Below, in pieces: positions 45,809 through 54,600 of a DNA stretch of 64,000 nt. Numbering within the stretch: the first letter of the stretch is position 1; the number at the start of each line of letters is the position of its first letter. The stretch comes from Rickettsia typhi (GTDB lineage Bacteria > Pseudomonadota > Alphaproteobacteria > Rickettsiales > UBA1997): assembly GCA_945865905.1 (NCBI GenBank), contig CAMBFC010000005.1:1-64000 (forward strand), written 5' to 3'. The notes below the pieces were generated by a model, which searched no databases, was not told where the DNA came from, and saw nothing but the letters and a program-made list of their open reading frames with translations. The position numbers and the translations under genes are program-made.

Positions 45809-46312
45809 ATGAAATCGATTAAAAAAACTAAAAAAATTATTGGCTGGAAGGAGTGGTTTAGTCTTGATTGCCTTGCTTTGCCTGCAATTAAAGGCAAAAT
45901 TGATACTGGTGCCAAAACTTCTTCTTTGCATGCTTTTAATATTAAAAATTTTTATATTGAAGATATTGAATATGTGCAGTTTGAAATTCATCCTTTGCAA
46001 AAAAATAAAAAACTGGTTAGGCCTTGTGTAGCAAGAGTTGTTGATCGTCGTATGGTTTCAGATTCTGGTGGAAAAAAAGAAAAAAGATTCGTAATAAAAT
46101 CTGATTTATGCGTGGGGGAGAAAAAAATCAGAATTGAAATCACTCTTGCCAACCGAGATTCTATGGCTTTTAAGATGCTTTTGGGGCGTGAAGCAATAAA
46201 ACAGTTGAATATGTTGGTGGATATCTCTAAATCATTTGTTCTTGGAAAAGAAAAGCGCAGCGAAATTTTAAAATTATATAAAAATTGTAAGCCACCAAAA
46301 ATTCACTTATGA
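45809..46312 (+). CDS. RimB-like retropepsin-type protein (COG4067)
   Basis: A 167-residue protein with the retropepsin-like signature IDTGAKTSSLHA (Asp32-Thr-Gly-Ala) and a second segment LLGREAIKQL typical of the COG4067 family, often annotated as ATP-dependent zinc protease. In other bacteria RimB, a protease of this type, trims the poly-glutamate tail that RimK adds to ribosomal protein S6. Here it overlaps rimK by four bases (ATGA), supporting the same partnership. Confidence 0.87.
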   Translation: MKSIKKTKKIIGWKEWFSLDCLALPAIKGKIDTGAKTSSLHAFNIKNFYIEDIEYVQFEIHPLQKNKKLVRPCVARVVDRRMVSDSGGKKEKRFVIKSDLCVGEKKIRIEITLANRDSMAFKMLLGREAIKQLNMLVDISKSFVLGKEKRSEILKLYKNCKPPKIHL

Positions 46313-47181
46313 AAATAATCTTATTGGCATCGAATCCTAATCTCTATTCTAACCGCAGAATCATTGAGGCTGGAACAAAGCGCGGACATGATATTAAATT
46401 TATCAATGTTGGCGAATGCTTTATAAAAGTTGCAACAAAAGCTTCAGAGATTTTTTTTGATGAAGGAAAAAAAATTGAAAATATTGATTATGTAATTCCG
46501 CGCATAAAGCCCTCGATGACCTTTTATGCTTCAGTAATTATTCGTCAGTTTGAAACGATGGGAATCAACTGCCTCAACGCCTCAGATGCTATAACAAAAT
46601 CTCGCGATAAACTTTGTACGCTGCAAATATTGGCGCAACACGGTATTGGCGTGCCTGTAACCAGCTTTGCCAATTCTTCTTATGAAACAAAAGATATTAT
46701 TAAATTAGTTGGAAGCGCGCCATTAGTGGTTAAATTGCTTGAGGGAACAAAAGGTGTTGGTGTGGTTTTGGCAGAAACTAACAAAGCGGCAGAAAGTGTA
46801 ATCAATGCTTTTCGCAGTTTAAAGGCAGATATTTTGGCGCAACAATATATCAAAGAATCAAAAGGCCACGATATTCGTTGTTTTGTTATTGGGGATAAAG
46901 TTGTTGCTTCGATGCAGCGCGAGGCTCAGGAAGGCGAGTTTCGTGCCAATATTCATCTTGGTGCAAAAGCGCATGCGGTAGAAATTACTGATGAAGAATA
47001 TAAAATGGCGATAGATGCAACGCGCATCATGGGGCTTGATGTTGCGGGTGTTGATATGGTGCGCTCTGTTTCGGGGCCCAAAATTTTAGAAGTGAATTCT
47101 TCACCCGGATTAGAAGGGATTGAGGGCTCTACTGGTGTGGATGTAGCCGCCAAGATGATCGAGTTTATGGAGCAAAAATAA
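46309..47181 (+). CDS. rimK: RimK-family ATP-grasp glutamate ligase
   Basis: An ATP-grasp enzyme of 290 residues that adds glutamate residues to the C-terminus of ribosomal protein S6 and controls ribosome function. Recognisable parts: SRDKLCTLQILAQHGIGVPVT, VVKLLEGTKGVGVVLAE, FVIGDKVVASMQREAQEGEFRANIHLGA (in parts: KVVASMQREAQEGEFRAN) and EVNSSPGLEGIE. The length equals E. coli RimK. It sits between the RimB-like gene and engB, overlapping each by 4 and 1 bases. Confidence 0.93.
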   Translation: MKIILLASNPNLYSNRRIIEAGTKRGHDIKFINVGECFIKVATKASEIFFDEGKKIENIDYVIPRIKPSMTFYASVIIRQFETMGINCLNASDAITKSRDKLCTLQILAQHGIGVPVTSFANSSYETKDIIKLVGSAPLVVKLLEGTKGVGVVLAETNKAAESVINAFRSLKADILAQQYIKESKGHDIRCFVIGDKVVASMQREAQEGEFRANIHLGAKAHAVEITDEEYKMAIDATRIMGLDVAGVDMVRSVSGPKILEVNSSPGLEGIEGSTGVDVAAKMIEFMEQK

Positions 47182-47813
47182 TGAGCAAAAAAATCGAGAT
47201 CAATAAAATTTTCCCCTCACATGGTGAGCAAAAATGTGAATTTATTCTAGGCGCACATAATGCTTCGCAGTTTCCAGAAACCAATTATCCAGAATTTGCT
47301 TTTATTGGCGCTTCTAATGTTGGCAAATCTAGTTTGGTTAATGCGTTAACTTCGCAAAAAGTTGCAATCGTTTCTAATACTCCGGGGCGCACTAGACAAC
47401 TTAATTTCTTTTTATTATCCGATAAGATAATTGTTGTTGATATGCCGGGATATGGCTTTGCTAAGGCTGCAGAAAAACATGTAGCCAATTGGCAGCGCAC
47501 TAGTTTTGAATATTTTGCTAAAAGGGCACAATTAAAACGGGTTTTTCTTTTAATTGATCCAGTAAAAGGTTTAAAAAAATCTGATCATGATATGGCAAAT
47601 ATTTTTAATAGCGTCGGGATTAATTTTCAGATTATTTTAACTAAAATTGATAAAATTAGTCATGAAAAATTAGTTTTTGCAGAGAAGAAAATTCGTGAAG
47701 AAGCTAAGTTATGGGCAGCATTGCATCCAAAATTTATTTTAACTTCAAGCAAGAGAGATCAAGGGATGATCGACATTAAAAATGAAATTATTGAGGTTCT
47801 TTCTCATTTATAA
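47181..47813 (+). CDS. engB: Ribosome-biogenesis GTPase EngB/YsxC
   Basis: A small GTPase needed for 50S assembly, 210 residues. G1 is GASNVGKSSL (43-52), switch I NTPGRTRQLNFF, G3 VDMPGYGFAKA, G4 LTKIDK and the SAK-like SSKRDQG. It overlaps rimK by one base (TAATG). In Alphaproteobacteria it is commonly next to yidC and argB; here it is in a unit of ribosome-linked genes (rimB-rimK-engB). Confidence 0.96.
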   Translation: MSKKIEINKIFPSHGEQKCEFILGAHNASQFPETNYPEFAFIGASNVGKSSLVNALTSQKVAIVSNTPGRTRQLNFFLLSDKIIVVDMPGYGFAKAAEKHVANWQRTSFEYFAKRAQLKRVFLLIDPVKGLKKSDHDMANIFNSVGINFQIILTKIDKISHEKLVFAEKKIREEAKLWAALHPKFILTSSKRDQGMIDIKNEIIEVLSHL

Positions 47814-47817
47814 ATTT

Positions 47818-47946
47818 ATGAAAATATTTTTTGTAATAATTATTACTAGTATCGCAGTTGTAGCGCTGATGTTTTTATTGAATGCTGCTAGTTTTAATGG
47901 AATTACAAAAGATAAAAATAATGATAAATCTTACAAAAAAATCTAA
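47818..47946 (+). CDS. Small membrane peptide of 42 residues
   Basis: A 42-codon frame starts four bases after the engB stop. It has one strongly hydrophobic helix (FFVIIITSIAVVALMFLL) and a polar, Lys/Asp/Asn-rich tail. There is no lipobox. Position and clean membrane profile support it as a real small gene, but conservation cannot be judged. Confidence 0.5.
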   Translation: MKIFFVIIITSIAVVALMFLLNAASFNGITKDKNNDKSYKKI

Positions 47947-47973
47947 AGTGGCAAAAAAATAATAAGCCAACTT

Positions 47974-48393
47974 TTATTGCCATCCAATCACTTGATAACC
48001 CTTTCGCGCCAAGCAATTAGAAACATATCGTTGCTTGATTTGATCTGGATTAACTTTGCCTTCACCAGCAACGCCAAGACCACCTGCAGCGGCTCCAATT
48101 CCGGCTCCGACAGCTGTTCCTATTGCTAATGATTTTAGATTATTGCCAAAAATAAATCCTGTTGCCGCTCCAACAACTGCTCCAATAACTGCCTTGCGAC
48201 CAGCTTCTTTCATAGCGCGCTGGGCCTTATATTGCTTGAGATATTCATCGCCATCAGCAGTGCATTTATCAATATCTTTTTGTGCCTCTTCTTGTCCTAC
48301 TTGAAAATATTTTTCATTTTGGTCTAGAATTGGTTTGTAAGAACAAGAGAGCAGAGTGAGTGAGGTAAATAAAATTATAAAAATTCTTAACAT
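47974..48393 (-). CDS. Glycine-zipper lipoprotein
   Basis: A 139-residue protein with a lipoprotein signal (LLSC, Cys at about 17) and a Gly/Ala-rich hydrophobic region (about 65-112) with repeated GxxxG steps: AVIGAVVGAATGFIFG and AIGTAVGAGIGAAAGGLG. This pattern is shared by outer-membrane glycine-zipper lipoproteins such as SlyB and Pcp-like proteins. The tail has RYVSNCLARKGYQVIGWQ, typical of a small C-terminal cap. It converges with engB's operon. Confidence 0.85.
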   Translation of the reverse strand: MLRIFIILFTSLTLLSCSYKPILDQNEKYFQVGQEEAQKDIDKCTADGDEYLKQYKAQRAMKEAGRKAVIGAVVGAATGFIFGNNLKSLAIGTAVGAGIGAAAGGLGVAGEGKVNPDQIKQRYVSNCLARKGYQVIGWQ

Positions 48394-48442
48394 AATTTTT
48401 ATTTATAAATTATTTTACATTCAAAATATTTAGAAAATTTTA

Positions 48443-49060
48443 TTATTGATGTGCAAAAATATCAATTTCTTCAAAGCCTTCTAAATCAAGCTTGGCGCGG
48501 GTTGATAAAAACTCTACACAGGCTTGAAAAATTTTTTCACGACCAGTTCTTTGCAACATCTCATCTAATTTTTCTTTTAATCTATGCAAATATAATACAT
48601 CAGAAGCGGCATATTTTATTTGGCTTTCAGAATATTTTTCAGCTCCCCAATCAGAAGATTGCTGTTTTTTTGAAATTTCAACAGAGAGTAATTCATCGCA
48701 TATTGCTTTTAGTCCATGAAATTCTGTATAGGTGCGAGTAAGCTTTGATGCGATTTTAGTGCAATAAATATTTTTTATATCAAGATCTAAATAATAATTT
48801 AAAGCCGCAATATCAAAACGCGCAAAATGAAAAATTTTAAGAATTTTATCGTTGGATAATAATTTTTTTAGATTGGGCGCGCCATAATTTAAGCTGCTAT
48901 CAAATTGAACCATATGAGCATTGCCATCACCCGCAGAAATTTGCACCAAACAAAGACGATCGCGTTTTGTTTTTAAGCCCATTGTTTCAGTATCAATGGC
49001 TATAGAACCTTCAAACTTAACATCGTTTGGTAAATCATTTTGGTAGATGAAGTTGGTCAT
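48443..49060 (-). CDS. rnd: Ribonuclease D-like 3'-5' exonuclease (short form)
   Basis: A 205-residue DEDDy exonuclease: IAIDTETMGL (Asp23, Glu25), FHFARFDIAAL (Asp83) and YAASDVLYL (Tyr150, Asp154). E. coli RNase D is 375 residues with two C-terminal HRDC domains; this one has only the catalytic domain, as in many Alphaproteobacteria. A role in tRNA 3' trimming is probable. It starts nine bases after nagZ on the same strand. Confidence 0.92.
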   Translation of the reverse strand: MTNFIYQNDLPNDVKFEGSIAIDTETMGLKTKRDRLCLVQISAGDGNAHMVQFDSSLNYGAPNLKKLLSNDKILKIFHFARFDIAALNYYLDLDIKNIYCTKIASKLTRTYTEFHGLKAICDELLSVEISKKQQSSDWGAEKYSESQIKYAASDVLYLHRLKEKLDEMLQRTGREKIFQACVEFLSTRAKLDLEGFEEIDIFAHQ

Positions 49061-49069
49061 TTTATTTTT

Positions 49070-50026
49070 TTAGTTATTGAATTTTTCTAGAACTACATCA
49101 TTTATATGAGGCAATTTTGCGTTGATTTCTTGCATTTCTTGCATATTGCCATTGCAGTGCAAAACTAAATCGCAGCCAGCTTTTAATACTGATTCTGTCC
49201 GGTCGCCAAAGCTTCCACCAAGGGCCTTCATCGATAAATCATCGCTCATTAAAATATTTTTAAAACCGATTTCTTCACGAATTAATTTAATGATTTTTGG
49301 CGAAATTGTTGCACAATGTTTTTGATCAAGAGCAGTGAACAAAACATGTGCAGTCATTGCAAATTTTTGTTCAGTAAAATTTTTAAAAACAGCAAAATCT
49401 GTTTTGCGCAATTCTTCTATTGAGGCATCAACAATTGGTAATTCTAAATGGCTATCAGAAGCAGCGCGCCCATGGCCCGGAATGTGTTTTATAACTGGAT
49501 AAACTTTTTTTGAAAGCAATCCTTCGCACACTTTTTTTGCAAGAACAGAAACTTGTTCAACATTATCTCCATAAGCGCGATCACCAATAATTTGATGTGT
49601 TTTAGCGGTTAGGATATCAAGAACTGGGGCGCAATCTACATTTATTCCAACTTCAACTAAATCAGTGGCAATTTCTTGAAAATTTTTATAAAGCAAATCG
49701 CAAGCCTTTAGTGGATCAGTTTTATAAATTGAGGCAAAAAATTCTCCTGCAGGATAACATTTCCAGTGAGGTTCTTTAAGGCGCGCGACTCTTCCTCCTT
49801 CTTGGTCTATCAAGATTAAAACTTCACCACCCATTAGTTCTTTTAATGAAGAAGTAAGTTTTTTTAGTTGTTCTTTATTCTGAATATTTCGCGCAAAAAG
49901 AATAAAGCCAACGCAGCCATTTTTAGAGAAAAAATATTTTTCTTCATCGGTGAGGGTGAGGCCACAAATACCATATATTACTGGTTTGAAGAGTTTTTTA
50001 TTATGAGATATTTGTTGTAAAAACAT
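49070..50026 (-). CDS. nagZ: Beta-N-acetylhexosaminidase (NagZ, GH3)
   Basis: A glycoside hydrolase family 3 enzyme that cuts GlcNAc from anhydro-muropeptides during cell-wall recycling. LIDQEGGRVARLKEPHW, KHIPGHGRAASDSHLELP (catalytic His-Asp dyad) and ILMSDDLSMKALGG are diagnostic. Length 318 is standard. In related bacteria nagZ lies beside the argS-SPOR pair; here it heads a nagZ-rnd unit with a promoter-like sequence upstream. Confidence 0.96.
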   Translation of the reverse strand: MFLQQISHNKKLFKPVIYGICGLTLTDEEKYFFSKNGCVGFILFARNIQNKEQLKKLTSSLKELMGGEVLILIDQEGGRVARLKEPHWKCYPAGEFFASIYKTDPLKACDLLYKNFQEIATDLVEVGINVDCAPVLDILTAKTHQIIGDRAYGDNVEQVSVLAKKVCEGLLSKKVYPVIKHIPGHGRAASDSHLELPIVDASIEELRKTDFAVFKNFTEQKFAMTAHVLFTALDQKHCATISPKIIKLIREEIGFKNILMSDDLSMKALGGSFGDRTESVLKAGCDLVLHCNGNMQEMQEINAKLPHINDVVLEKFNN

Positions 50027-50053
50027 TTTTTTAAAAAAATTATACAGACGCGG

Positions 50054-50059
50054 ATTATA
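50054..50059 (-). promoter_or_regulatory. Candidate -10 element for nagZ
   Basis: A perfect TATAAT on the minus strand at 50054-50059, about 28 bases upstream of the nagZ ATG. A weak -35 (TTGCTG) lies 15 bases farther up. A second TATAAT at 50039-50044 is too close to the start to leave a ribosome site. Confidence 0.35.
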
Positions 50060-50133
50060 AAATTAATTTTGTTACAGCAATTGCATCACTCTTTCTATCG
50101 TCGATTGCAATTTTTGCTATACGCATTTAATTA

Positions 50134-50856
50134 TTATTTTAAATTTTGTGCGACAAAATCCCAATTAACTAAATGGTTAAGAAAAGTGTCAATATAAGTT
50201 GGGCGAGCATTTTGAAAATCTAGATAATATGCGTGCTCCCAAACATCCATAGTCATAATTGGCTTGGCATTAGAGGTGAGGGGGGTTTCAGCATTGCCAG
50301 TCTTAACAACTTTTAATTTTCCAGCATCTAAAACAAGCCATGCCCAACCAGAGCCAAATTGCGTTGCTCCAGCATTTTTGAATTCGGTTACAAAATTTTC
50401 GTAAGAGCCAAAATCACTTTCAATTTTTGCCAAAACCTCACCAGATGGCTTGCCGCCGCCATTTGGTTTCATTGAGTGCCAATAAAAAGTATGATTCCAA
50501 ACTTGTGCCGAATTATTAAAAATGCCTGCTTTTGTTTTATCAGCGTGACTAATTTTGATAACTTCTTCTAGTGATTTGCCCACTAGATCAGTGCCTGAAA
50601 GCAAATTATTTAAATTTGTTACATATGCCTGATGATGTTTGCCATAGTGAAAGTTAATAGTATTTTCACTAATGTGAGGTGCTAAAGCGTTTTTAGCGTA
50701 AGGCAATACAGGAAGTTCGAATGGCATAGTTTTTTCTCCTAATTTTTTATTATAATTTTTTGATAAGCGATCAAAAGCTTTTATTTGGCATGCGCTAAAT
50801 AAAAGGCCAGTTGAAAGCAAGCCAACTTTAATGAATTTTCTTTTTGATATTTGCAT
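50134..50856 (-). CDS. sodB: Iron/manganese superoxide dismutase, possibly dual start
   Basis: Dismutates superoxide. Metal ligands are in INFHYGKHHQAYV, QVWNHTFYWHSM and DVWEHAYYLDFQN; GSGWAWLV is typical of the Fe/Mn family. The long form (240 residues) has an N-terminal KRKFIKVGLLSTGLLFSAC, which looks like a Tat-like or lipoprotein signal (FSAC lipobox). An internal ATG at 50727 gives a normal 197-residue cytoplasmic enzyme (MPFELPVLPYA) and has the best ribosome site seen here (AGGAG, eight bases away). Both forms may be made. Alternatively the extension is a relic and only the short form is real. Confidence 0.9.
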   Translation of the reverse strand: MQISKRKFIKVGLLSTGLLFSACQIKAFDRLSKNYNKKLGEKTMPFELPVLPYAKNALAPHISENTINFHYGKHHQAYVTNLNNLLSGTDLVGKSLEEVIKISHADKTKAGIFNNSAQVWNHTFYWHSMKPNGGGKPSGEVLAKIESDFGSYENFVTEFKNAGATQFGSGWAWLVLDAGKLKVVKTGNAETPLTSNAKPIMTMDVWEHAYYLDFQNARPTYIDTFLNHLVNWDFVAQNLK

Positions 50857-50954
50857 ATTATTTAGCCTAAATTATTCTAGTGCACTTTTCAAGTCAATAT
50901 TTGGAAGTATAATTAGCTCTGCTCTAAAATATAAATAATAATAATGTCGGTTAA

Positions 50955-51832
50955 ATGAAAATTTCTAAAAAATCGATAAAAGCATTTTCTTTGATTGAGC
51001 TTTCTATAGTTCTGTTAATTATTGGAATTATAATTGCTGGGGTTACACAAGGTGGAAGAATTATATCTGCTATGAAACTTGCTACGGCAAAATCTATAAC
51101 ACAAAGCTCTTCGGTGCCCAGTATTAAAGGCTTGATAATGTGGCTTGAGCCCACATTAGATAACAGCTTTCTTGATGCTGAATCAGAAAATGGTCAAGAA
51201 ATCACGGTTTGGAAAGATGTTAATCCGCAATCATCTATAAAATTAAATGCATCTGCATCTGGTGGAGCGGTTGGTATAAAATATGATGCAAATACAGTTA
51301 GTGGCTTGCCATCTATAAAATTTAGTGGCGAACCCAATACTAAAGTATTAATAGCCTCTCCTATAGCATCGAATTTTGCATCTACAGTTTTTGTTGTTTA
51401 TAAACTAATTGAAACTACTAATTACTCTGAACGATATATATATAGTTGGGATACATCCTACGCTAGAATGAATCTGAATTTTCGCCTAATAGGCACCAGC
51501 AGCAATGCTTTTTTATATATGGCGATACAAAGTTTACAACTAAGCCAGAAATAGCCACAATTGTTATGACCGGCCCTCTTGCAAGTGATAAAATCAGATT
51601 ATATGTGAATGGAACATTAAATAAAGAGACCGATATCACTGCCGTCTCTATTGTTTCTAATATATCTGTTTTTAAAATTGGAGAAGGTCCTCAAGCCTCA
51701 AATACTGGATACAACACCATTCATAGCGGCCATATCTCAGAAGTGATCGTTTTTGAAGGAGCTTTAAAAATAGCAGATCGAAAAGAAGTTGAGAGCTATT
51801 TAGGAAAAAAATATGGAATTAAAGTAAATTAA
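50955..51832 (+). pseudogene. Prepilin-like LamG-type protein, frameshifted
   Basis: The first 199 codons encode a class III prepilin-like N-terminus (AFSLIELSIVLLIIGIIIAG, with Glu at +5 after a cleavage-type site) and the start of a beta-sandwich domain. The frame stops at 51552, but translation continues in another frame as YGDTKFTTKPEIATIVMTGP from 51518 to 51832, ending ESYLGKKYGIKVN. The intact paralogue at 56331-57242 has the same order, so the gene is broken by a shift. The likely cause is a two-base TA gain in the TTTTTTATATAT run at 51509-51520. Sequencing error or phase variation are alternatives. Confidence 0.8.
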
Positions 51833-51901
51833 TTTTGACATTTGTATATTTTGCCGCCTAAATTAGCGCGTTTTCAAGTTAATTATTCATAAGCAAAAAT
51901 C

Positions 51902-52645
51902 ATGAAAATTTCTGCCGTTATCGTTGCCCATAATGAAGAAAAGAACCTCGAAGACTGCCTAAAAAGCCTTGGCTTTGCTGATGAAATAGTGGTGGTGCTT
52001 GATAAATGCAGCGATGCTTCAGAGATTATTGCGCGCAAATTTACCAATAAAATTATTGCTGGATCATGGAATATTGAGGGGTCAAGGCGCAATGTGGCTC
52101 TAAGTGCTGCAACTAATGAATGGATTTTAGAAATTGATGCCGATGAAAGAATTTCTCAAGAATTAGCTGATGAGATTAAGCAAGCGATTGCTATTGCAGA
52201 ACCTTGTGGCTTTTATATTCCAATTGCAAACTATATTGGCAAAAGATGGGTAAAATATGGTTGGCTGCGAACCCTTGGCGTTCTAAGGCGTCAAACTTTA
52301 ACTTATCGTGGCCTTAAAAAATATCACGAAGATAAAGAAATTCACCCTACATTTGCAGGAAATTTTACAATAAAATCTTTGCAAAATCCGATTATTCATT
52401 TAGTTGATGAAGATATATCAGATCTAATTGCGCGCTTTAATCGATACACCACTTGGAAAGCCAATGATATGATTGCAAAAAATAAAATTAAGGGTGGTTA
52501 TTGTAGTTTTAAATTACGATTTTTTAAATCTTTTGTGATAAAAAAAGGCTATAAAGAAGGCGGGATTGGCCTTTTAATAGCAGTGCTTGCGGGCCTTTAT
52601 CCAATAATTTCATATTTAAAAGCAAAAGAAAATGAAAATCGTTAA
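51902..52645 (+). CDS. Glycosyltransferase family 2 (LPS core WaaE/KdtX type)
   Basis: A 247-residue GT-A enzyme. The N-terminal ISAVIVAHNEEKNLEDCLKSL and FADEIVVVLDKCSDAS are typical of the WaaE/KdtX-like group that adds glucose to LPS core; the DxD-type motif is IDADERIS. A short membrane-proximal tail with a hydrophobic stretch (about 217-236) is present. It overlaps the following GT4 gene by 14 bases. Together they probably build an LPS core or other surface glycan. Confidence 0.88.
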   Translation: MKISAVIVAHNEEKNLEDCLKSLGFADEIVVVLDKCSDASEIIARKFTNKIIAGSWNIEGSRRNVALSAATNEWILEIDADERISQELADEIKQAIAIAEPCGFYIPIANYIGKRWVKYGWLRTLGVLRRQTLTYRGLKKYHEDKEIHPTFAGNFTIKSLQNPIIHLVDEDISDLIARFNRYTTWKANDMIAKNKIKGGYCSFKLRFFKSFVIKKGYKEGGIGLLIAVLAGLYPIISYLKAKENENR

Positions 52646-53702
52646 TATAATTTTGACCTCACAAAATGGTGGGGCAGAGCAGGTTTTTGTTGATTACTGT
52701 GATGTTTTAAAAAATAAATTAAATCATGATGTTTTGGCTATTATAAAGGATGATGCCCCATATGTTCATCAACTTGAAGCGCTGAATATTCCTATTAAAA
52801 AAATTAAAAATAATTTTGGTTATCATGATTTCTTTGCAATTAATTCTATAAAACAAATTCTACAAGAATTCAATGCTGATGCCGTGGTGGCTCACGCTGG
52901 CAGATCAATGATTTTGTCTTGCAAAGCAATAAAAAAAATAACCAATAAAAAGATTTTTCAAGTAGCGGTGAATCACAGCATGAATGTCAAGCGCTCAATC
53001 GGCGCCGATGTTGTGATTTCGGTTAATAAACCGATGTTCTTTAATACAATTGATCAAGGGCAGGATGAGAGTAAAAGCTTTGTAATTCACAATGCTATTG
53101 ATACGACTGAAGCGATAAAAATTAAGCCACAAATTAACCTACAAGATCAAGAAAAAATCACGCTTGGAGTAATTGGGCGCTTAGATAAAGGAAAAGGTTT
53201 TCGCTATGCAGTAAAGGCGATTAAACTTTTAGAAAATAATTCTAGTGGCAAAAAATTTATTTTAAAAATTGCCGGAACCGGAATCAGAGAAAAGTTTTTG
53301 CGTGATTTGGCAAAAGAATTGCAAGTTGAAAATAGGGTTGAATTTGTTGGCTGGGTTAAAGATAAAAAAGAATTTTTTGATTCAATTGATATTTTTTTAC
53401 TTACTTCACAAAGAGAAACTTTTGGCTTAGTGTTGCTTGAAGCGATGAAGTTTCGCAAACCAATAATAGCTTGTGATGCCGATGGGCCAAAGGAAATTTT
53501 GCGTAATGAAATTGATGGATTGCTGATTAGTGTAGAGCCGTTAGATAGCACGCATTATCGCATTGTTGAGGCGATAGAAAAAATGATTAGCGATCCAAAG
53601 TTAGTTAATAAAATGATTGAACATTCTTTTATCAGGTTGCAAGAAAAATTTTCTTTCGATGCTTTAGCCACCAGATTAAAAGAGATTTTTGGGAAGAAAT
53701 AG
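52632..53702 (+). CDS. Glycosyltransferase family 4 (GT-B)
   Basis: A 356-residue GT-B enzyme. The N-terminal domain starts IVNIILTSQNGGAEQVF; the C-terminal donor domain has LGVIGRLDKGKGFRYAV and the EX7E motif in RETFGLVLLEAMKFRKPIIA followed by DADGPKEIL. The WaaG/RfaB-like layout suggests LPS core or O-chain assembly. It overlaps the upstream GT2 gene by 14 bases, so the pair is co-translated. The sugar donor cannot be read from sequence. Confidence 0.92.
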   Translation: MKIVNIILTSQNGGAEQVFVDYCDVLKNKLNHDVLAIIKDDAPYVHQLEALNIPIKKIKNNFGYHDFFAINSIKQILQEFNADAVVAHAGRSMILSCKAIKKITNKKIFQVAVNHSMNVKRSIGADVVISVNKPMFFNTIDQGQDESKSFVIHNAIDTTEAIKIKPQINLQDQEKITLGVIGRLDKGKGFRYAVKAIKLLENNSSGKKFILKIAGTGIREKFLRDLAKELQVENRVEFVGWVKDKKEFFDSIDIFLLTSQRETFGLVLLEAMKFRKPIIACDADGPKEILRNEIDGLLISVEPLDSTHYRIVEAIEKMISDPKLVNKMIEHSFIRLQEKFSFDALATRLKEIFGKK

Positions 53703-53719
53703 ACAGGCGAGGGCTTGTT

Positions 53720-54361
53720 TTAGGATATTGGATCGAAAAATCCATTATCTGGATTAAGAGCCATAATATCGCCAGTCTCAATATCAAAATGCCAACCAAA
53801 TATATTAAGCTTATTTTTTGCCATTTGCTGAGCTATATAAGGATAAGTTTTTAAATTGCGCATTGAAACAACTATAGATTCATGCTCACAAGCTGATTGC
53901 TGAGTATCTTCATCTTTTTCTGACAATTCTTTTTTAACAGCTTCGCGCGCTTCTTCGGCAATAGATAGCCAAGTTTTCATTGATTGAGAAAGGCCATGAT
54001 CAGTAGCTGTATATTTATCTGACATCATCATTTTTATACTATTACATTTTGCGTGACCAAGAACGATTATATTTTCTACTTGCAAATCATTAACGGCGTA
54101 TTCTATGGCCGACATAATGCCATGAACTCCATCGGTATTATATTTTGGAACAAGCCCACCAATATTATTTATAACATATAATTCTCCTGGGTTGGTGGCA
54201 AAAATTTCTGCTGGAGCGATTCTTATATCAACGCATGAAATTATCATTGTTGAGGGCTTTTGTCCCTGAAGAATCAAGTGATGAATCGTGTCTTTTTGCT
54301 TTGAAAAAGTTGTAGCTTTAAAAACTCTAAAACCGCTGATTAGTTTTCCGATATTTGGCAT
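53720..54361 (-). CDS. Beta-class carbonic anhydrase
   Basis: A 213-residue zinc enzyme that interconverts CO2 and bicarbonate. Zinc ligands are Cys43 (in ISCVDIRIAP), His103 and Cys106 (LGHAKCNS), with the Asp45-Arg47 pair that controls the active site. NNIGGLVP and GIMSAIEYAV are standard for the beta class. There is no signal peptide, so it is cytoplasmic. It converges with the GT4 gene (17 bp) and has a 239-bp AT-rich upstream spacer. Confidence 0.93.
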   Translation of the reverse strand: MPNIGKLISGFRVFKATTFSKQKDTIHHLILQGQKPSTMIISCVDIRIAPAEIFATNPGELYVINNIGGLVPKYNTDGVHGIMSAIEYAVNDLQVENIIVLGHAKCNSIKMMMSDKYTATDHGLSQSMKTWLSIAEEAREAVKKELSEKDEDTQQSACEHESIVVSMRNLKTYPYIAQQMAKNKLNIFGWHFDIETGDIMALNPDNGFFDPIS

Positions 54362-54600
54362 ATTTAATATATTAAGGGTTAATAATAAATAGCTACGAAG
54401 TGATTATTGGTCGAATAAAATTTATTATCAATTCAATTCTAATCTAAGTTTTAATATGAAGTTGTTTGTCTTTAAGTCTTGATTAAAGTGACTTGCTGTT
54501 GATCCGATTCTTATAATGGATATTACTTTACATAATATACATTATAAGACATTCTTGTGCCTTAAACACCAATTAATGCAACTTTAAGTTGATTGTTACA

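Noticed and set aside
50055..50126. 23-codon minus-strand frame between sodB and nagZ
   Set aside because: Too short to support, overlaps the candidate nagZ promoter, no ribosome site or conserved feature.
50955..51832. Programmed ribosomal frameshift in the prepilin-LamG gene
   Set aside because: No slippery heptamer with a downstream pseudoknot is evident at the shift site; decay, slippage or error is simpler.
54362..54600. 239-bp AT-rich spacer before the carbonic anhydrase gene
   Set aside because: Contains a 13-base palindrome (CAACTTTAAGTTG) and TATAAT-like stretches, but no convincing promoter pair, hairpin with T-tail, or small gene.
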